Source: JAJKIV01 sp036274195
GTDB lineage: Bacteria; Gemmatimonadota; Gemmatimonadetes; Gemmatimonadales; Gemmatimonadaceae
Direction: 5' to 3'
Assembly (NCBI GenBank): GCA_036274195.1
Contig: DASUGD010000371.1
Coordinates: 1 to 42,241 of the forward strand
Length of the DNA stretch: 42,241 nucleotides
In this document: piece after piece, positions 27,798 through 36,221 of the stretch
Position numbering within the stretch: position 1 is the stretch's first letter
How the letters are laid out: each line of letters begins with the position of its first letter
Notes under the pieces: model-generated
Seen by the model: only the letters and a program-made list of their open reading frames with translations
What the model was told of the DNA's origin: nothing
Database searches by the model: none
Made by a program: the position numbers and the translations under genes

Positions 27798-28813
27798 TGG
27801 CCTTGTTTGGCCGGTCACGTACGGCCCCCCCGGCTCCCCGCGTCGAGGATTTCGGGTTTGCTGAGCTCCGCGGGGGAGGCTCTCGCGTCGTGATCGTCCC
27901 GGCGCTGGGCGGGAAGATTGCACAGTTGGAGCTCGGGGGACGGCAGTGGCTGTGGGCGAGCGACGTCATGCCATACGCGGTGCCTGACGAGAATGCGCCG
28001 TACGCCGAGAGCGGGGATACCGGCGGCTACGACGACTGCTTTCCGACCGTGGCGCCGTGCAAAGTCCCGACCTGGGTAAAAGGGCTTGGCGGTATCGAGC
28101 TCCCGGACCACGGCGAGCTCTGGTCGCAAACGCCGGCCATCGACGTGCGGACGTCGCCCGAAGGCCAGAGCGCGACGACGGCCTGGATCGGCCGGCGCCT
28201 GCCGTATCGGCTGACGCGCGAAGTCCGCGTCACGCCGTCGGGCGCCGTCGAGATCGAGTACGAGGCCACGAACATGGGCACCGACCGGATCCCGTTCATC
28301 TGGTCCGCTCGGCCCGTGTTTCCCCTAACGAGCGAGACGCGGATCGAGATCGCGATGGCCACGCGCCTGCACGTGTACGCGCAGCACGAGATCGCGCTCG
28401 GACTTGGCGCCACGGATCTTCGCTGGCCGATGGTGCGGTCGCAGGGCAAGTTGCTGGATCTGTCACGGCCGTGCGCGGTCGCCAAGCGTTATGCGTGCAA
28501 AGTCTTTCTCGAAATGCGCGAGGGTCGTGCGGCGGTGATCGAGGCTGGTCTGCGGCTCGAGCTCGCGTTCGCGATCGACGAGATTCCACACGTCGGGTTG
28601 TGGATCAACCACGGCGGCTGGTCCCCGGCCAGGCGCATGAAGCCGTATCAGAACTTCACGCTCCAACCCTGCATCGGCGCCCCCGATACGCTCGAGGAAG
28701 CACTGGGCGCATGGAAGAGCGCGCACTGGCTCGACGGCGGGCAGTCACGTCGCTGGTCGATGCGATGGCGGGCCATCGCCGAGGCGCCGCCCACCGACGA
28801 CCTCGGAGGGTGA
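27797..28813 (+). CDS. Galactose-mutarotase-like (aldose 1-epimerase superfamily) protein
   Basis: 338-residue beta-sandwich protein of the galactose mutarotase superfamily, judged from VVIVPALGGKIAQLELGGRQWLW, the DHGELWSQTPAID block with a possible catalytic His, EIEYEATNMGTDRIPFIWSARPVFPL and LWINHGGWSP. Such proteins interconvert sugar anomers or bind carbohydrates; the substrate is unknown. It is translationally coupled to ispH (TGATG), though no pathway link is obvious. No signal peptide. The C-terminal 20 residues are low complexity. Confidence 0.8.
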   Translation: MALFGRSRTAPPAPRVEDFGFAELRGGGSRVVIVPALGGKIAQLELGGRQWLWASDVMPYAVPDENAPYAESGDTGGYDDCFPTVAPCKVPTWVKGLGGIELPDHGELWSQTPAIDVRTSPEGQSATTAWIGRRLPYRLTREVRVTPSGAVEIEYEATNMGTDRIPFIWSARPVFPLTSETRIEIAMATRLHVYAQHEIALGLGATDLRWPMVRSQGKLLDLSRPCAVAKRYACKVFLEMREGRAAVIEAGLRLELAFAIDEIPHVGLWINHGGWSPARRMKPYQNFTLQPCIGAPDTLEEALGAWKSAHWLDGGQSRRWSMRWRAIAEAPPTDDLGG

Positions 28814-29018
28814 ACCGCGCCTGGAGCCGAAAGGAGCGGCCGCTTCGAGGGTTGTCAGGTGCCGCACTGTCCCGGTCCAGTCGGTCCGACCACGCGTGAC
28901 GGAATGCCATCGCATACAGAGCCCTGTCACGCTATTCGCGGCGGCTTGTTGACGCGTGATACGCGGTGGATATTGCGAGACCGATGCCCGAGTGCGCATT
29001 GCGGATACTGCATTTTCG

Positions 29019-30089
29019 ATGACTCAGACCGCGGATCGAATCAGCGAGCTACGCGCAAAGGGACGCCGAGCTGCAGTCGCGACGCTCGTCGCCACCACAG
29101 GAGGCGCGATTCGGCGTCTCGGGGAGACGATGTGGGTAGACGACCACGGTGCGATCGTCGGCTCCGTGACCATAGGTGGTTGCGTCGATGGGCGGGCCGT
29201 AGAGCTGGCTGAAGAGGCTCTGCGCAGCGGGAATTCGCGGCGCGTTTCGCTGCCGCTTGGCGATGAGGACGCATGGGCCTTCGGCATGACATGCGCCGGC
29301 GCCGTGGATCTGCTCGTCGAGCCGGTCGATGTGAACACGCGCGCTGACCCTGTCGCCGTTGCCGCCGACGCCGTGACGGACGCGCTGCGGCGCGGCGTGT
29401 CAGCCGTTGAAGCCATCGCGTTGGGTGATCGGCCGTTGCGGCTCGTCGTGCTGGATGATGGGACACGCGTCGGCACGCTCGGCGCCGAAGCGCTCGATGC
29501 CGAGCTCCTCGGGCGCGCGGCCGCGCTGATCGATCAACGCACGACGGGAGTCATCTCACTCCCGACCGATCGCGGATCGGCCGAGGTTTTTGTTCAGGTC
29601 CATGCACCGCTTCCTGCGTTGGTCATTGTCGGCGCGACGGATGTCGCCGCCGCGCTGGTGCAGCTCGCGAAACCGTTGGGGTTCGACACGACGGTCATCG
29701 ACGGTCGGGATAGATGGGCGAATCGGCAACGATTTCCGACGGCCGACGCCTTGCTGATCGGCATGCCCTCGGAGCTGGTCGCCACCGTCCCGCTCGTGCC
29801 CTCGACGGCGCTCGTACTGCTGTCGCACGATTTCAAGTACGACCTGCCGGTCCTCGAGGTCGCACTCCGGACCCGCGTGGGCTACATCGGCGTGCTCGGA
29901 AGCCGCCGACGGGCCAATGCAGTGCGGGAGTTCCTGAGCGGCATCGGGGCCACTGAAGAGGACATGAGGCGAGTGCGGATTCCCGTGGGCCTGGATATCG
30001 GTGCTCGCGCGCCGGCGGAGATTGCCCTGAGCATCCTGGGTGAGCTCATCGCCATTCGCGGCGGGCGACGTGAAAGCGAGGCCGTCTGA
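29019..30089 (+). CDS. XdhC/CoxI-family molybdenum hydroxylase maturation factor
   Basis: 356-residue XdhC/CoxI protein, of the family that carries and sulfurates molybdenum cofactor for insertion into xanthine dehydrogenase/CO dehydrogenase-type enzymes. The N-terminal XdhC_CoxI domain shows VATLVATTGGAIRRLGETM and IGGCVDGRAVELAEEAL; the Cys in GGC and the CAGAVDLLVEP block are typical. The C-terminal Rossmann domain shows ALVIVGATDVAAALVQLAK, LLSHDFKYDLPVLEVAL, and VGYIGVLGSRRRANA. ATG 29019 is chosen because the sequence upstream is unlike XdhC; GATACT at 29004-29009 may be the -10. It is first of a five-gene overlapping run. The hydroxylase subunits are not in the window. Confidence 0.92.
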   Translation: MTQTADRISELRAKGRRAAVATLVATTGGAIRRLGETMWVDDHGAIVGSVTIGGCVDGRAVELAEEALRSGNSRRVSLPLGDEDAWAFGMTCAGAVDLLVEPVDVNTRADPVAVAADAVTDALRRGVSAVEAIALGDRPLRLVVLDDGTRVGTLGAEALDAELLGRAAALIDQRTTGVISLPTDRGSAEVFVQVHAPLPALVIVGATDVAAALVQLAKPLGFDTTVIDGRDRWANRQRFPTADALLIGMPSELVATVPLVPSTALVLLSHDFKYDLPVLEVALRTRVGYIGVLGSRRRANAVREFLSGIGATEEDMRRVRIPVGLDIGARAPAEIALSILGELIAIRGGRRESEAV

Positions 30090-31126
30090 TGCACGCGGTT
30101 CGGGTCAAGCGCGGGCTGGCGCGGACAGCGGATCTCAGCGGGCGCGTGCTGTGTCATGAGCTCCGGTCGGAGGACGGCAGGGTGGCCATCGCGAAGGGAC
30201 GTGTGCTCGACGATGCCGACTCCCACCGTGCCTTGGAACTGCCGTGGGCGGAATTGCATTTGCTCGCGCTCGACTCGGACGATGTACACGAGGATGCGGC
30301 GGGGGAAACGATTGCCCGCGGCGTCGCCGGCGACGGCGTTTCCGTCCGCGCTCCGTCGGGAGGGCACTGGCCGATCGTTGCCGACTGTCGTGGCGTTCTC
30401 TCGATTGACAGCGACCGCCTCGTTCGCATCAACGAGCTCGATGGGCCGTGCGTCTACTCGTTGTACGATGGGCAGGTGGTCGAGGCGGGCGAAGTCGTGG
30501 CGCGCGCGAAGATCATTCCGTTCGCCGTGAGCCGTCAGGTGTTGAGCGAGGTGGAGTCCATCCTCCGCCAGTCGCCCGGTGTCGTTCACGTCCGCCCATT
30601 CGGTACGTACCGGGTCGGGGCTGTGGTGCACGAGTCGATGGGAGAGCGGGCGCTGGGGAGATTTCGCGATGCGGTCACCGAGAAGATCGCGTGGTTCGGG
30701 TCGGCGTTAGGTGCGCTGGAGGTTACCGCGCCGGACGTCGCGTCGATCACTGACGCGTTTGCTGCGGCGACGCGAGACGCGGATATCGTTCTTGTTGCCG
30801 GCACCAAGGCGATGGACCTTCTCGACCCGACATTCACGGTGCTGGAGCAGATCGGTGCCCGAATGATCTGCCACGGCGTACCAGCGCATCCCGGGAGCCT
30901 GCTGTGGCTCGCGCAGTGGAAGGGCGTACCGATCGTCGGAATGCCGTCGTGCGGGTTGTTCGCTCAGGCGACGGTGTTCGATCTCGTCATCGCACGACTC
31001 CTGACCGGCGAGCGCCTCGGGAGAAAGGAGCTCGCGCGACTCGGCCACGGCGGCTTCCTTACTCGCGACATGGCGTTCAGGCTACCAGCGTACCGCGCGG
31101 CCGGAGTGCGTGGGGCGGTGGAGTAG
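30089..31126 (+). CDS. MoCF-domain molybdopterin-binding protein
   Basis: 345 residues in two parts. The N-terminal half (about 1-165) resembles substrate-side domains found in molybdopterin-binding proteins that travel with mocA and xdhC. The C-terminal half (about 175-340) is a MoeA/MogA-like MoCF fold: GTYRVGAVVHESMGERAL, DADIVLVAGTKAMDLLDPT, PAHPGSLLWLAQWKGVPIVGMPSCG. The family binds molybdopterin or its adenylate during cofactor synthesis or transfer; the usual GGTS-type motif is replaced by AGTKAMD, so the catalytic step may be lost. It overlaps xdhC by one base and the scaffold gene by one base. Confidence 0.8.
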   Translation: MHAVRVKRGLARTADLSGRVLCHELRSEDGRVAIAKGRVLDDADSHRALELPWAELHLLALDSDDVHEDAAGETIARGVAGDGVSVRAPSGGHWPIVADCRGVLSIDSDRLVRINELDGPCVYSLYDGQVVEAGEVVARAKIIPFAVSRQVLSEVESILRQSPGVVHVRPFGTYRVGAVVHESMGERALGRFRDAVTEKIAWFGSALGALEVTAPDVASITDAFAAATRDADIVLVAGTKAMDLLDPTFTVLEQIGARMICHGVPAHPGSLLWLAQWKGVPIVGMPSCGLFAQATVFDLVIARLLTGERLGRKELARLGHGGFLTRDMAFRLPAYRAAGVRGAVE

Positions 31127-31506
31127 TGGCGGGCGGGCCGTACAGTCCAACCATTCTCGATCATTTCAAGCACCCGCGGAATCGGGGGGCTCTCCCCGCG
31201 CCCACGGTGTCCCAGGAAGGGACCAATCCGCTCTGCGGCGACCGCGTTCGGATCGAGCTCGCGCTCAGTGGCGACATGGTGATGGAGGCTCGCTTCACGG
31301 CGAACGCGTGCGCGATCTGTGTCGCGGCCTCCTCGATGCTCACGGAGCTCGTGCGGGGAGCACCACTCGAGGATGTCGAGACGCTCACGGTGCCCGAGCT
31401 GATCACGCAGCTCAAGTCCGACATTCCGTCATCGCGACTCGCCTGCGTCCGTTTACCGCTGACGGTGCTGCACACGGGGCTGCTGCGGTACACCAGGTCT
31501 CGTTAG
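31126..31506 (+). CDS. IscU/SufU-like Fe-S scaffold protein
   Basis: 126-residue NifU-N/SufU-type protein. YSPTILDHFKHPRNRG matches the conserved N-terminus, followed by NPLCGDRV, ACAICVAASSMLTELVRG and SRLACVRLPLTVL, giving the three cluster/zinc Cys in order plus the Asp after the first. There is an additional Cys in ACAIC, where related proteins usually have Ser. The family assembles or accepts Fe-S clusters, or relays sulfur from a cysteine desulfurase. The GTG start overlaps the previous stop (TAGTG). Placement between molybdopterin-binding and MocA genes suggests it supplies clusters or sulfur for a molybdenum hydroxylase. Confidence 0.88.
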   Translation: MAGGPYSPTILDHFKHPRNRGALPAPTVSQEGTNPLCGDRVRIELALSGDMVMEARFTANACAICVAASSMLTELVRGAPLEDVETLTVPELITQLKSDIPSSRLACVRLPLTVLHTGLLRYTRSR

Positions 31507-31511
31507 GGCGG

Positions 31512-32120
31512 ATGCCAGGGCTCGGTATCGTCGTGCTGGCGGCTGGTCGGTCGACGCGATTCGCGGCGGGTCGCGCCTCGAAGCTGCTGGCGCTGGTCGG
31601 TGACACGCCGCTCGTGCGCCTGACGGTCAATGGTGCGCTCGACGCGCAGGTGGGAGAGGTCGTTGTCGTCACCGGGGACAGGTCGGACGACGTTTCGCTC
31701 GCGCTGGCAGGTCTTCCCGTCCGAGTCGTTCGAGAACCGCGATTCGGCGATGGCATGGCGGCGTCCCTCGGCCGTGGCGTTCTCGAGCTGAGAACCGCGG
31801 ATGCCATCATCGTGACGCTGGGTGACATGCCGGGCGTAACCCCCGAAACGTATCGGCGGATCGCCGCCCGGTGGCGGGCAACCGGGGCGGCGATCGTGGT
31901 ACCACGGTATGCGGATGCGACGGCGCCGGCACCGCCGACGCTTTTCGGGTCGGTGTTGTTCGACGAGCTCCTGGGCCTGCGGGGCGACGTTGGCGCGCGT
32001 GCGGTCATTGCTCGCCACGCGGCGATCGTTGCCGAGGAGCCGATGGACACGCCCGCGCCCCGCGATGTCGACACGCTCGAGGACCTGGATGCCTATCTGA
32101 ACGCGGAACGAACGAGATGA
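31512..32120 (+). CDS. mocA: Molybdenum cofactor cytidylyltransferase (MocA)
   Basis: 202-residue nucleotidyltransferase that joins CTP to Mo-molybdopterin to form the MCD cofactor used by xanthine-dehydrogenase/CO-dehydrogenase-type hydroxylases. Signatures are VVLAAGRSTRFAAGRASK (nucleotide loop and Lys), VVTGDRSDD, GDGMAASLGRGV, TLGDMPGVTPET and LLGLRGDVGARAVIARH. ATG 31512 lies 5 bases after the scaffold stop. Its stop overlaps the downstream ATG (ATGA). Without the hydroxylase in view, the cytidylyl specificity rests on the neighbourhood and the family. Confidence 0.9.
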   Translation: MPGLGIVVLAAGRSTRFAAGRASKLLALVGDTPLVRLTVNGALDAQVGEVVVVTGDRSDDVSLALAGLPVRVVREPRFGDGMAASLGRGVLELRTADAIIVTLGDMPGVTPETYRRIAARWRATGAAIVVPRYADATAPAPPTLFGSVLFDELLGLRGDVGARAVIARHAAIVAEEPMDTPAPRDVDTLEDLDAYLNAERTR

Positions 32121-34486
32121 GATATTTCTGGATCGTTAGGCAATCGATCGCTCTCGTGACATGTGCAGCGAGCGTGGTTGGCGCGCAGGCCCCGGCCGAC
32201 TCGGTACCGCCACCGGCACGATACGCCGCGGCGGCGCGAACGCTCGAGCGCTTCATCGACCACGAGATGGCGGACAAGGCGCTCCCGGCGCTGTCGATCG
32301 CGCTCGTCGACGGCCAGAGCGTCGTCTGGGCACGCGGGTTCGGATTCGCGAATCCCGGTGATAGCACCCGGGCGACCGCGAGGACGGTCTACCGCGTCGG
32401 GTCGGTGTCCAAGCTGTTCACCGACATCGGCGTCATGCAACTCGTGGAGCGCGGAACGTTCAACCTGGATGCGCCGGTCAGTCGGTACGTTCGCGATTTT
32501 CGACCGAGCGGGCCCGGCGCCTCCGCCATCACGCTCCGGCAGCTCATGTCCCATCGCGCGGGACTCGTTCGCGAGCCGCCTGTTGGGCACTATTTCGACA
32601 ACTCATCGCCTTCGCTCGATGCGACCGTCCGCAGCCTGAACGACACGCGACTCGTCTACAGTCCGGGCGCGAGGACTAAGTACTCCAACGCCGGCGTCGC
32701 CGTGGCGGGGCTTGCGCTCGCGAGTGTGCAGCAACGGCGGTTCCCGGAGTATCTGGCCGATGCGGTGTTGCGGCCGATGGGCCTCCAGGATAGCGCCTTC
32801 GAGCCCGATTCCTCCATCGCACCCCGCATCGCGACGGCGACGATGTGGACCCTCGATAATCGCAGCTTCGCCGCGCCGACCTTCCAGCTCGGCATGGCAC
32901 CCGCAGGCAGCATGTACTCTACGGTGCTCGACCTCGCCCGCTTCATGAGCGTTCTGTTCGCTCGTGGCCGCACCGCCGCCGGACCGGTGTTGAGCGCGAA
33001 ATCGCTCGACCAGATGTGGACCCCACAGTTCGCGGCACCCGGCGCCCGCTCGGGCTTCGGTCTCGGATTCGACATTGCTGCGCTGGATGGGCACCGGGTT
33101 GTCAGGCACGGCGGAGCCATCTACGGCTTCGCGACCGAGCTGGCCGCTCTCCCCGACGACAGCCTTGGCGTTGTGGTTGCCATCACGAAGGACGGCACCA
33201 ACGCCGTGGCGTCGCGTATCGCGACGGCGGCTCTTCGACTCATGATCGCGGCCGCCAACGGGTCAGCGCCTCCCGAGCCACGGGTCACGCCCCCAATCGG
33301 CCTCGCGCTGGCGCGCAAGCTGGAGGGAAGCTACGGCGACGGGGACCGGCGCGTCGATCTCGTTGCGCGCGACTCGACGGTTTACCTAACGAGAGCCAGC
33401 GGCATGGCTCGCAGCCGTTTGCGCATGCTGGCTGGCGACACGCTGGTCGTCGATGACGAGTTGTCGTTCGGGCAACGGGTTCGCCTCCTCGGCAACCGGC
33501 TGATCGTCGATCGCGATACGCTCACGCGCGTGGTCCGATCGCGGCCAGCCAACCCTCCCGGCCGATGGCGCGGGCTCATTGGGGAATACGGGTGGGACTA
33601 CAACACGTTGTACATTCTCGAGCGCGACGGGCGGCTTCACGCATTGATCGAGTGGTTCTTCGACTATCCCCTCACCGAGATCAGCGCAGAGACCTTCTCC
33701 TTCCCGGATTCCGGGCTCTATGATGGGGAGGAGCTCAGGTTCGAGCGCCGGGCCGACGGCTACGCGACCGCGGTGCGCGTCGGCGGCGTCGTGTTTCCAC
33801 GTCGACCGATCGAGGGCGAAGACGGAAAGACCTTCCGACTCACGCCGGTGCGCCCCGTCGACGAGCTTCGAGCCGAGGCGCTGGCAGCCAAGCCGCCGGT
33901 CGAAACCGGAACGTATCGCCAGTCGGATCTCGTGGAGCTGTCGACGCTCGACTCCACGATCAAGTTCGACATTCGCTATGCGACGACGAACAACTTCATC
34001 AGCACGCCGATGTACTCGCAGGCGCGGGCGTTTCTCCAGCGTCCGGCCGCGGAAGCGCTGTTGCGAGCGCACCGTGCTCTGGCCAAGCAAGGCCTTGGGC
34101 TACTGATCCACGATGCGTATCGGCCCTGGTATGTGACGAAGATGTTTTGGGACGCAACTCCCGAAAGCGGGAAGATCTTCGTGGCCGATCCGTCGCAGGG
34201 GTCGCGGCACAACCGCGGCGCGGCCGTTGACCTGACCGTCTATGACCGCCGTACGGGTCGCGAGATAGAAATGGTGAGCGGGTACGACGAATTCTCGAAT
34301 CGGGCGTTTCCGGAATACCCCGGCGGCACGTCGCGGCAGCGGTATGACCGGGAGCTCCTCCGGCGCGCGATGGAAGCCGAAGGATTTCGAGTCTACGACG
34401 CCGAATGGTGGCATTTCGACTACCAGGACTGGCGCCTGTATCCAATCGGCAACCAGACCTTCGATCAGATCCGTCCTGCACGGTAG
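32117..34486 (+). CDS. Fusion of serine beta-lactamase-like peptidase and VanX D,D-dipeptidase
   Basis: 789 residues with a signal peptide (to about VVGAQ, residue 24), so periplasmic. Residues about 38-395 form a class C beta-lactamase/DD-peptidase fold: SVSK with nucleophile Ser96 and Lys99, YSN near 193, and HGGAIYGF as the third motif. A beta-rich middle part (about 400-590) resembles the lipocalin-like C-terminal domain of such esterases. The last 180 residues are a VanX/M15D D-Ala-D-Ala dipeptidase with zinc ligands in SRHNRGAAVDL and the catalytic Glu and zinc His in EWWHFDY. Together they could trim peptides and release or split D-Ala-D-Ala. The ATG overlaps the mocA stop by 4 bp although the two functions look unrelated. 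Confidence 0.9.
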   Translation: MRYFWIVRQSIALVTCAASVVGAQAPADSVPPPARYAAAARTLERFIDHEMADKALPALSIALVDGQSVVWARGFGFANPGDSTRATARTVYRVGSVSKLFTDIGVMQLVERGTFNLDAPVSRYVRDFRPSGPGASAITLRQLMSHRAGLVREPPVGHYFDNSSPSLDATVRSLNDTRLVYSPGARTKYSNAGVAVAGLALASVQQRRFPEYLADAVLRPMGLQDSAFEPDSSIAPRIATATMWTLDNRSFAAPTFQLGMAPAGSMYSTVLDLARFMSVLFARGRTAAGPVLSAKSLDQMWTPQFAAPGARSGFGLGFDIAALDGHRVVRHGGAIYGFATELAALPDDSLGVVVAITKDGTNAVASRIATAALRLMIAAANGSAPPEPRVTPPIGLALARKLEGSYGDGDRRVDLVARDSTVYLTRASGMARSRLRMLAGDTLVVDDELSFGQRVRLLGNRLIVDRDTLTRVVRSRPANPPGRWRGLIGEYGWDYNTLYILERDGRLHALIEWFFDYPLTEISAETFSFPDSGLYDGEELRFERRADGYATAVRVGGVVFPRRPIEGEDGKTFRLTPVRPVDELRAEALAAKPPVETGTYRQSDLVELSTLDSTIKFDIRYATTNNFISTPMYSQARAFLQRPAAEALLRAHRALAKQGLGLLIHDAYRPWYVTKMFWDATPESGKIFVADPSQGSRHNRGAAVDLTVYDRRTGREIEMVSGYDEFSNRAFPEYPGGTSRQRYDRELLRRAMEAEGFRVYDAEWWHFDYQDWRLYPIGNQTFDQIRPAR

Positions 34487-34634
34487 CGAAGCAGGCGTGT
34501 AAGCGAGCTGATCTTCAGACATTTCACGCCTTCGACGCGGACAAAGTCGCCCCGTTCGCGTTCGGTCGTAATGCGCCATAGCACTGTGCCAGCGGCCGGC
34601 GGCGCTCGCACGCCTGTTGCCGGAGAAAAGGCCA

Positions 34635-36221
34635 ATGACGGACGTCACTCGATACCTCGACGGCCGCACGCTGATTCTGCTTTCGAACCGCGAGCCGTAC
34701 GAGCACCTCGCCGGCGACGAAGGAATCCACGTGCGCCAACCGCCCGGCGGACTTGTCTCCGCGCTCGACCCTACCATGCGCCGAACCGGCGGTACGTGGG
34801 TCGCCTGGGGCTCTGGATCGGCGGACAAGAACACCGCCGATGAAGTCGGCCGCCTGGGCGTTCCGCCATTCGAGCCGGCGTACACGCTGCGCCGTGTGTG
34901 GCTCGATGAGTCCGACATCGAGGGCTACTACCTTGGGTTCGCGAACACGGTGCTGTGGCCGCTCTGCCATCTCCTCATCCAGCATTTCGAGTTTCATCGA
35001 GAACACTGGGAGTGCTATCAGACCATCAACACTCGATTCGCGAACGCCGTTTACGAGGAGTCATTGCGCGCGTCCGGGACACCGCAGGTGTGGGTCCAGG
35101 ACTATCATTTTGCGCTCGTGCCGGCGGAGCTTCGCCGCCGTGCGCCTGATATCTTCATCCATCATTTCTGGCACATCCCATTTCCGCCGCCGGACATCCT
35201 TCGCCTGTTGCCGACGGGTGTACCGGAAGCGTTGCTGAAAGGCTTGCTGGGAAACGATCTCCTCGAATTTCACACCGAGCGTTACTCGCACAATTTCCTG
35301 AACTGTGTGCGCGCGTTCCTTCCCGAGGCGCAGGTGCGCGGAGAAACGGGGCATGTCGGTTTCGAGGGGCGTCACATTTCCCTCGGCGTCTTCCCGATCA
35401 GCATCGACGTGTCGGCCTACGAGCGGCTCGCGTTGACGGAAGAGAGCGACGCGCGCGCAAGCGCGTTGCGGCAACGATATGCGCGCGGTGGTCGTGCCCT
35501 CGGCATCAGTGTCGACCGCGTCGATTACACCAAGGGAATTCCCGAGCGCTTGCGCGCGCTCGACCGCTTGTGGCAGGAATCCCCCGAGCTTCGAGGTCGC
35601 TTTACCATGTTGGTCGTGGCGACGCCGTCGCGAACCGAGCTTGCCCCGTATCAGAATCTCCAGGCGGAGGTGCTTGGCGCCGTCCGTGAGATCAACGAGC
35701 GGTATGGGTCCACTGACTGGGACCCGATTGTCCTCATCCACGAGAACATCCACGCCGAGCTGCTGGCGGCGATCTACCGCGCGGCCGATTTGTGCCTCAT
35801 TTCGTCTCTCCAGGACGGGATGAACCTCGTCGCGAAAGAGTTCGTCGCCTGCCAGGTGGATGAAAACGGCGTGTTGGTATTGAGCCGCTTCACCGGGGCG
35901 GCCGAGGAGATTGCGGAGGCGGTGCTGATCAACCCGTTCAACGTCGGCGGTTTCGCCGACGGCATCCGCGAGGCGCTGGAGATGGAGCCGGGCGAGCGAC
36001 GGCGTCGTATGCGAGCCATGCGTGCACAGTTGCGCAAATCGACGATCTTCGACTGGCTCGAGGCTATTCTCGCACGCTGCGCAGAGTTGATGGATGGAGG
36101 CGTTGTGCCGCCGGATCGCGAGCGACGGCGCGACATCATCGCGGAACCGTCGGCGAACGGCAACGACGGAGAAGGCGGAAGGCCACCCGACAAGGCGCCC
36201 TGGGGAGAACTGCGCCAATGA
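34635..36221 (+). CDS. otsA: Trehalose-6-phosphate synthase (GT20)
   Basis: 528-residue glycosyltransferase joining an activated nucleotide glucose to glucose-6-phosphate. The N-terminal acceptor-side motifs are LILLSNREPYEH, PPGGLVSALDP and VQDYHFALVP. The donor side has SVDRVDYTKGIPERLRA with its Arg and Lys for the nucleotide phosphates, and LISSLQDGMNLVAKEFVACQ. Slightly longer than the E. coli enzyme, with a charged, low-complexity C-terminal tail of about 45 residues. A GGAG nine nt upstream of ATG 34635 supports this start. It heads a three-gene operon; its stop overlaps otsB (ATGA). Confidence 0.94.
   Translation: MTDVTRYLDGRTLILLSNREPYEHLAGDEGIHVRQPPGGLVSALDPTMRRTGGTWVAWGSGSADKNTADEVGRLGVPPFEPAYTLRRVWLDESDIEGYYLGFANTVLWPLCHLLIQHFEFHREHWECYQTINTRFANAVYEESLRASGTPQVWVQDYHFALVPAELRRRAPDIFIHHFWHIPFPPPDILRLLPTGVPEALLKGLLGNDLLEFHTERYSHNFLNCVRAFLPEAQVRGETGHVGFEGRHISLGVFPISIDVSAYERLALTEESDARASALRQRYARGGRALGISVDRVDYTKGIPERLRALDRLWQESPELRGRFTMLVVATPSRTELAPYQNLQAEVLGAVREINERYGSTDWDPIVLIHENIHAELLAAIYRAADLCLISSLQDGMNLVAKEFVACQVDENGVLVLSRFTGAAEEIAEAVLINPFNVGGFADGIREALEMEPGERRRRMRAMRAQLRKSTIFDWLEAILARCAELMDGGVVPPDRERRRDIIAEPSANGNDGEGGRPPDKAPWGELRQ

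Noticed and set aside
29019..32120. Selenium-dependent molybdenum hydroxylase cluster linked to the SelW-like gene
   Set aside because: No selD or YqeB/YqeC-type genes are visible, and the two loci are 9 kb apart with unrelated genes between. The link is tempting but unsupported.
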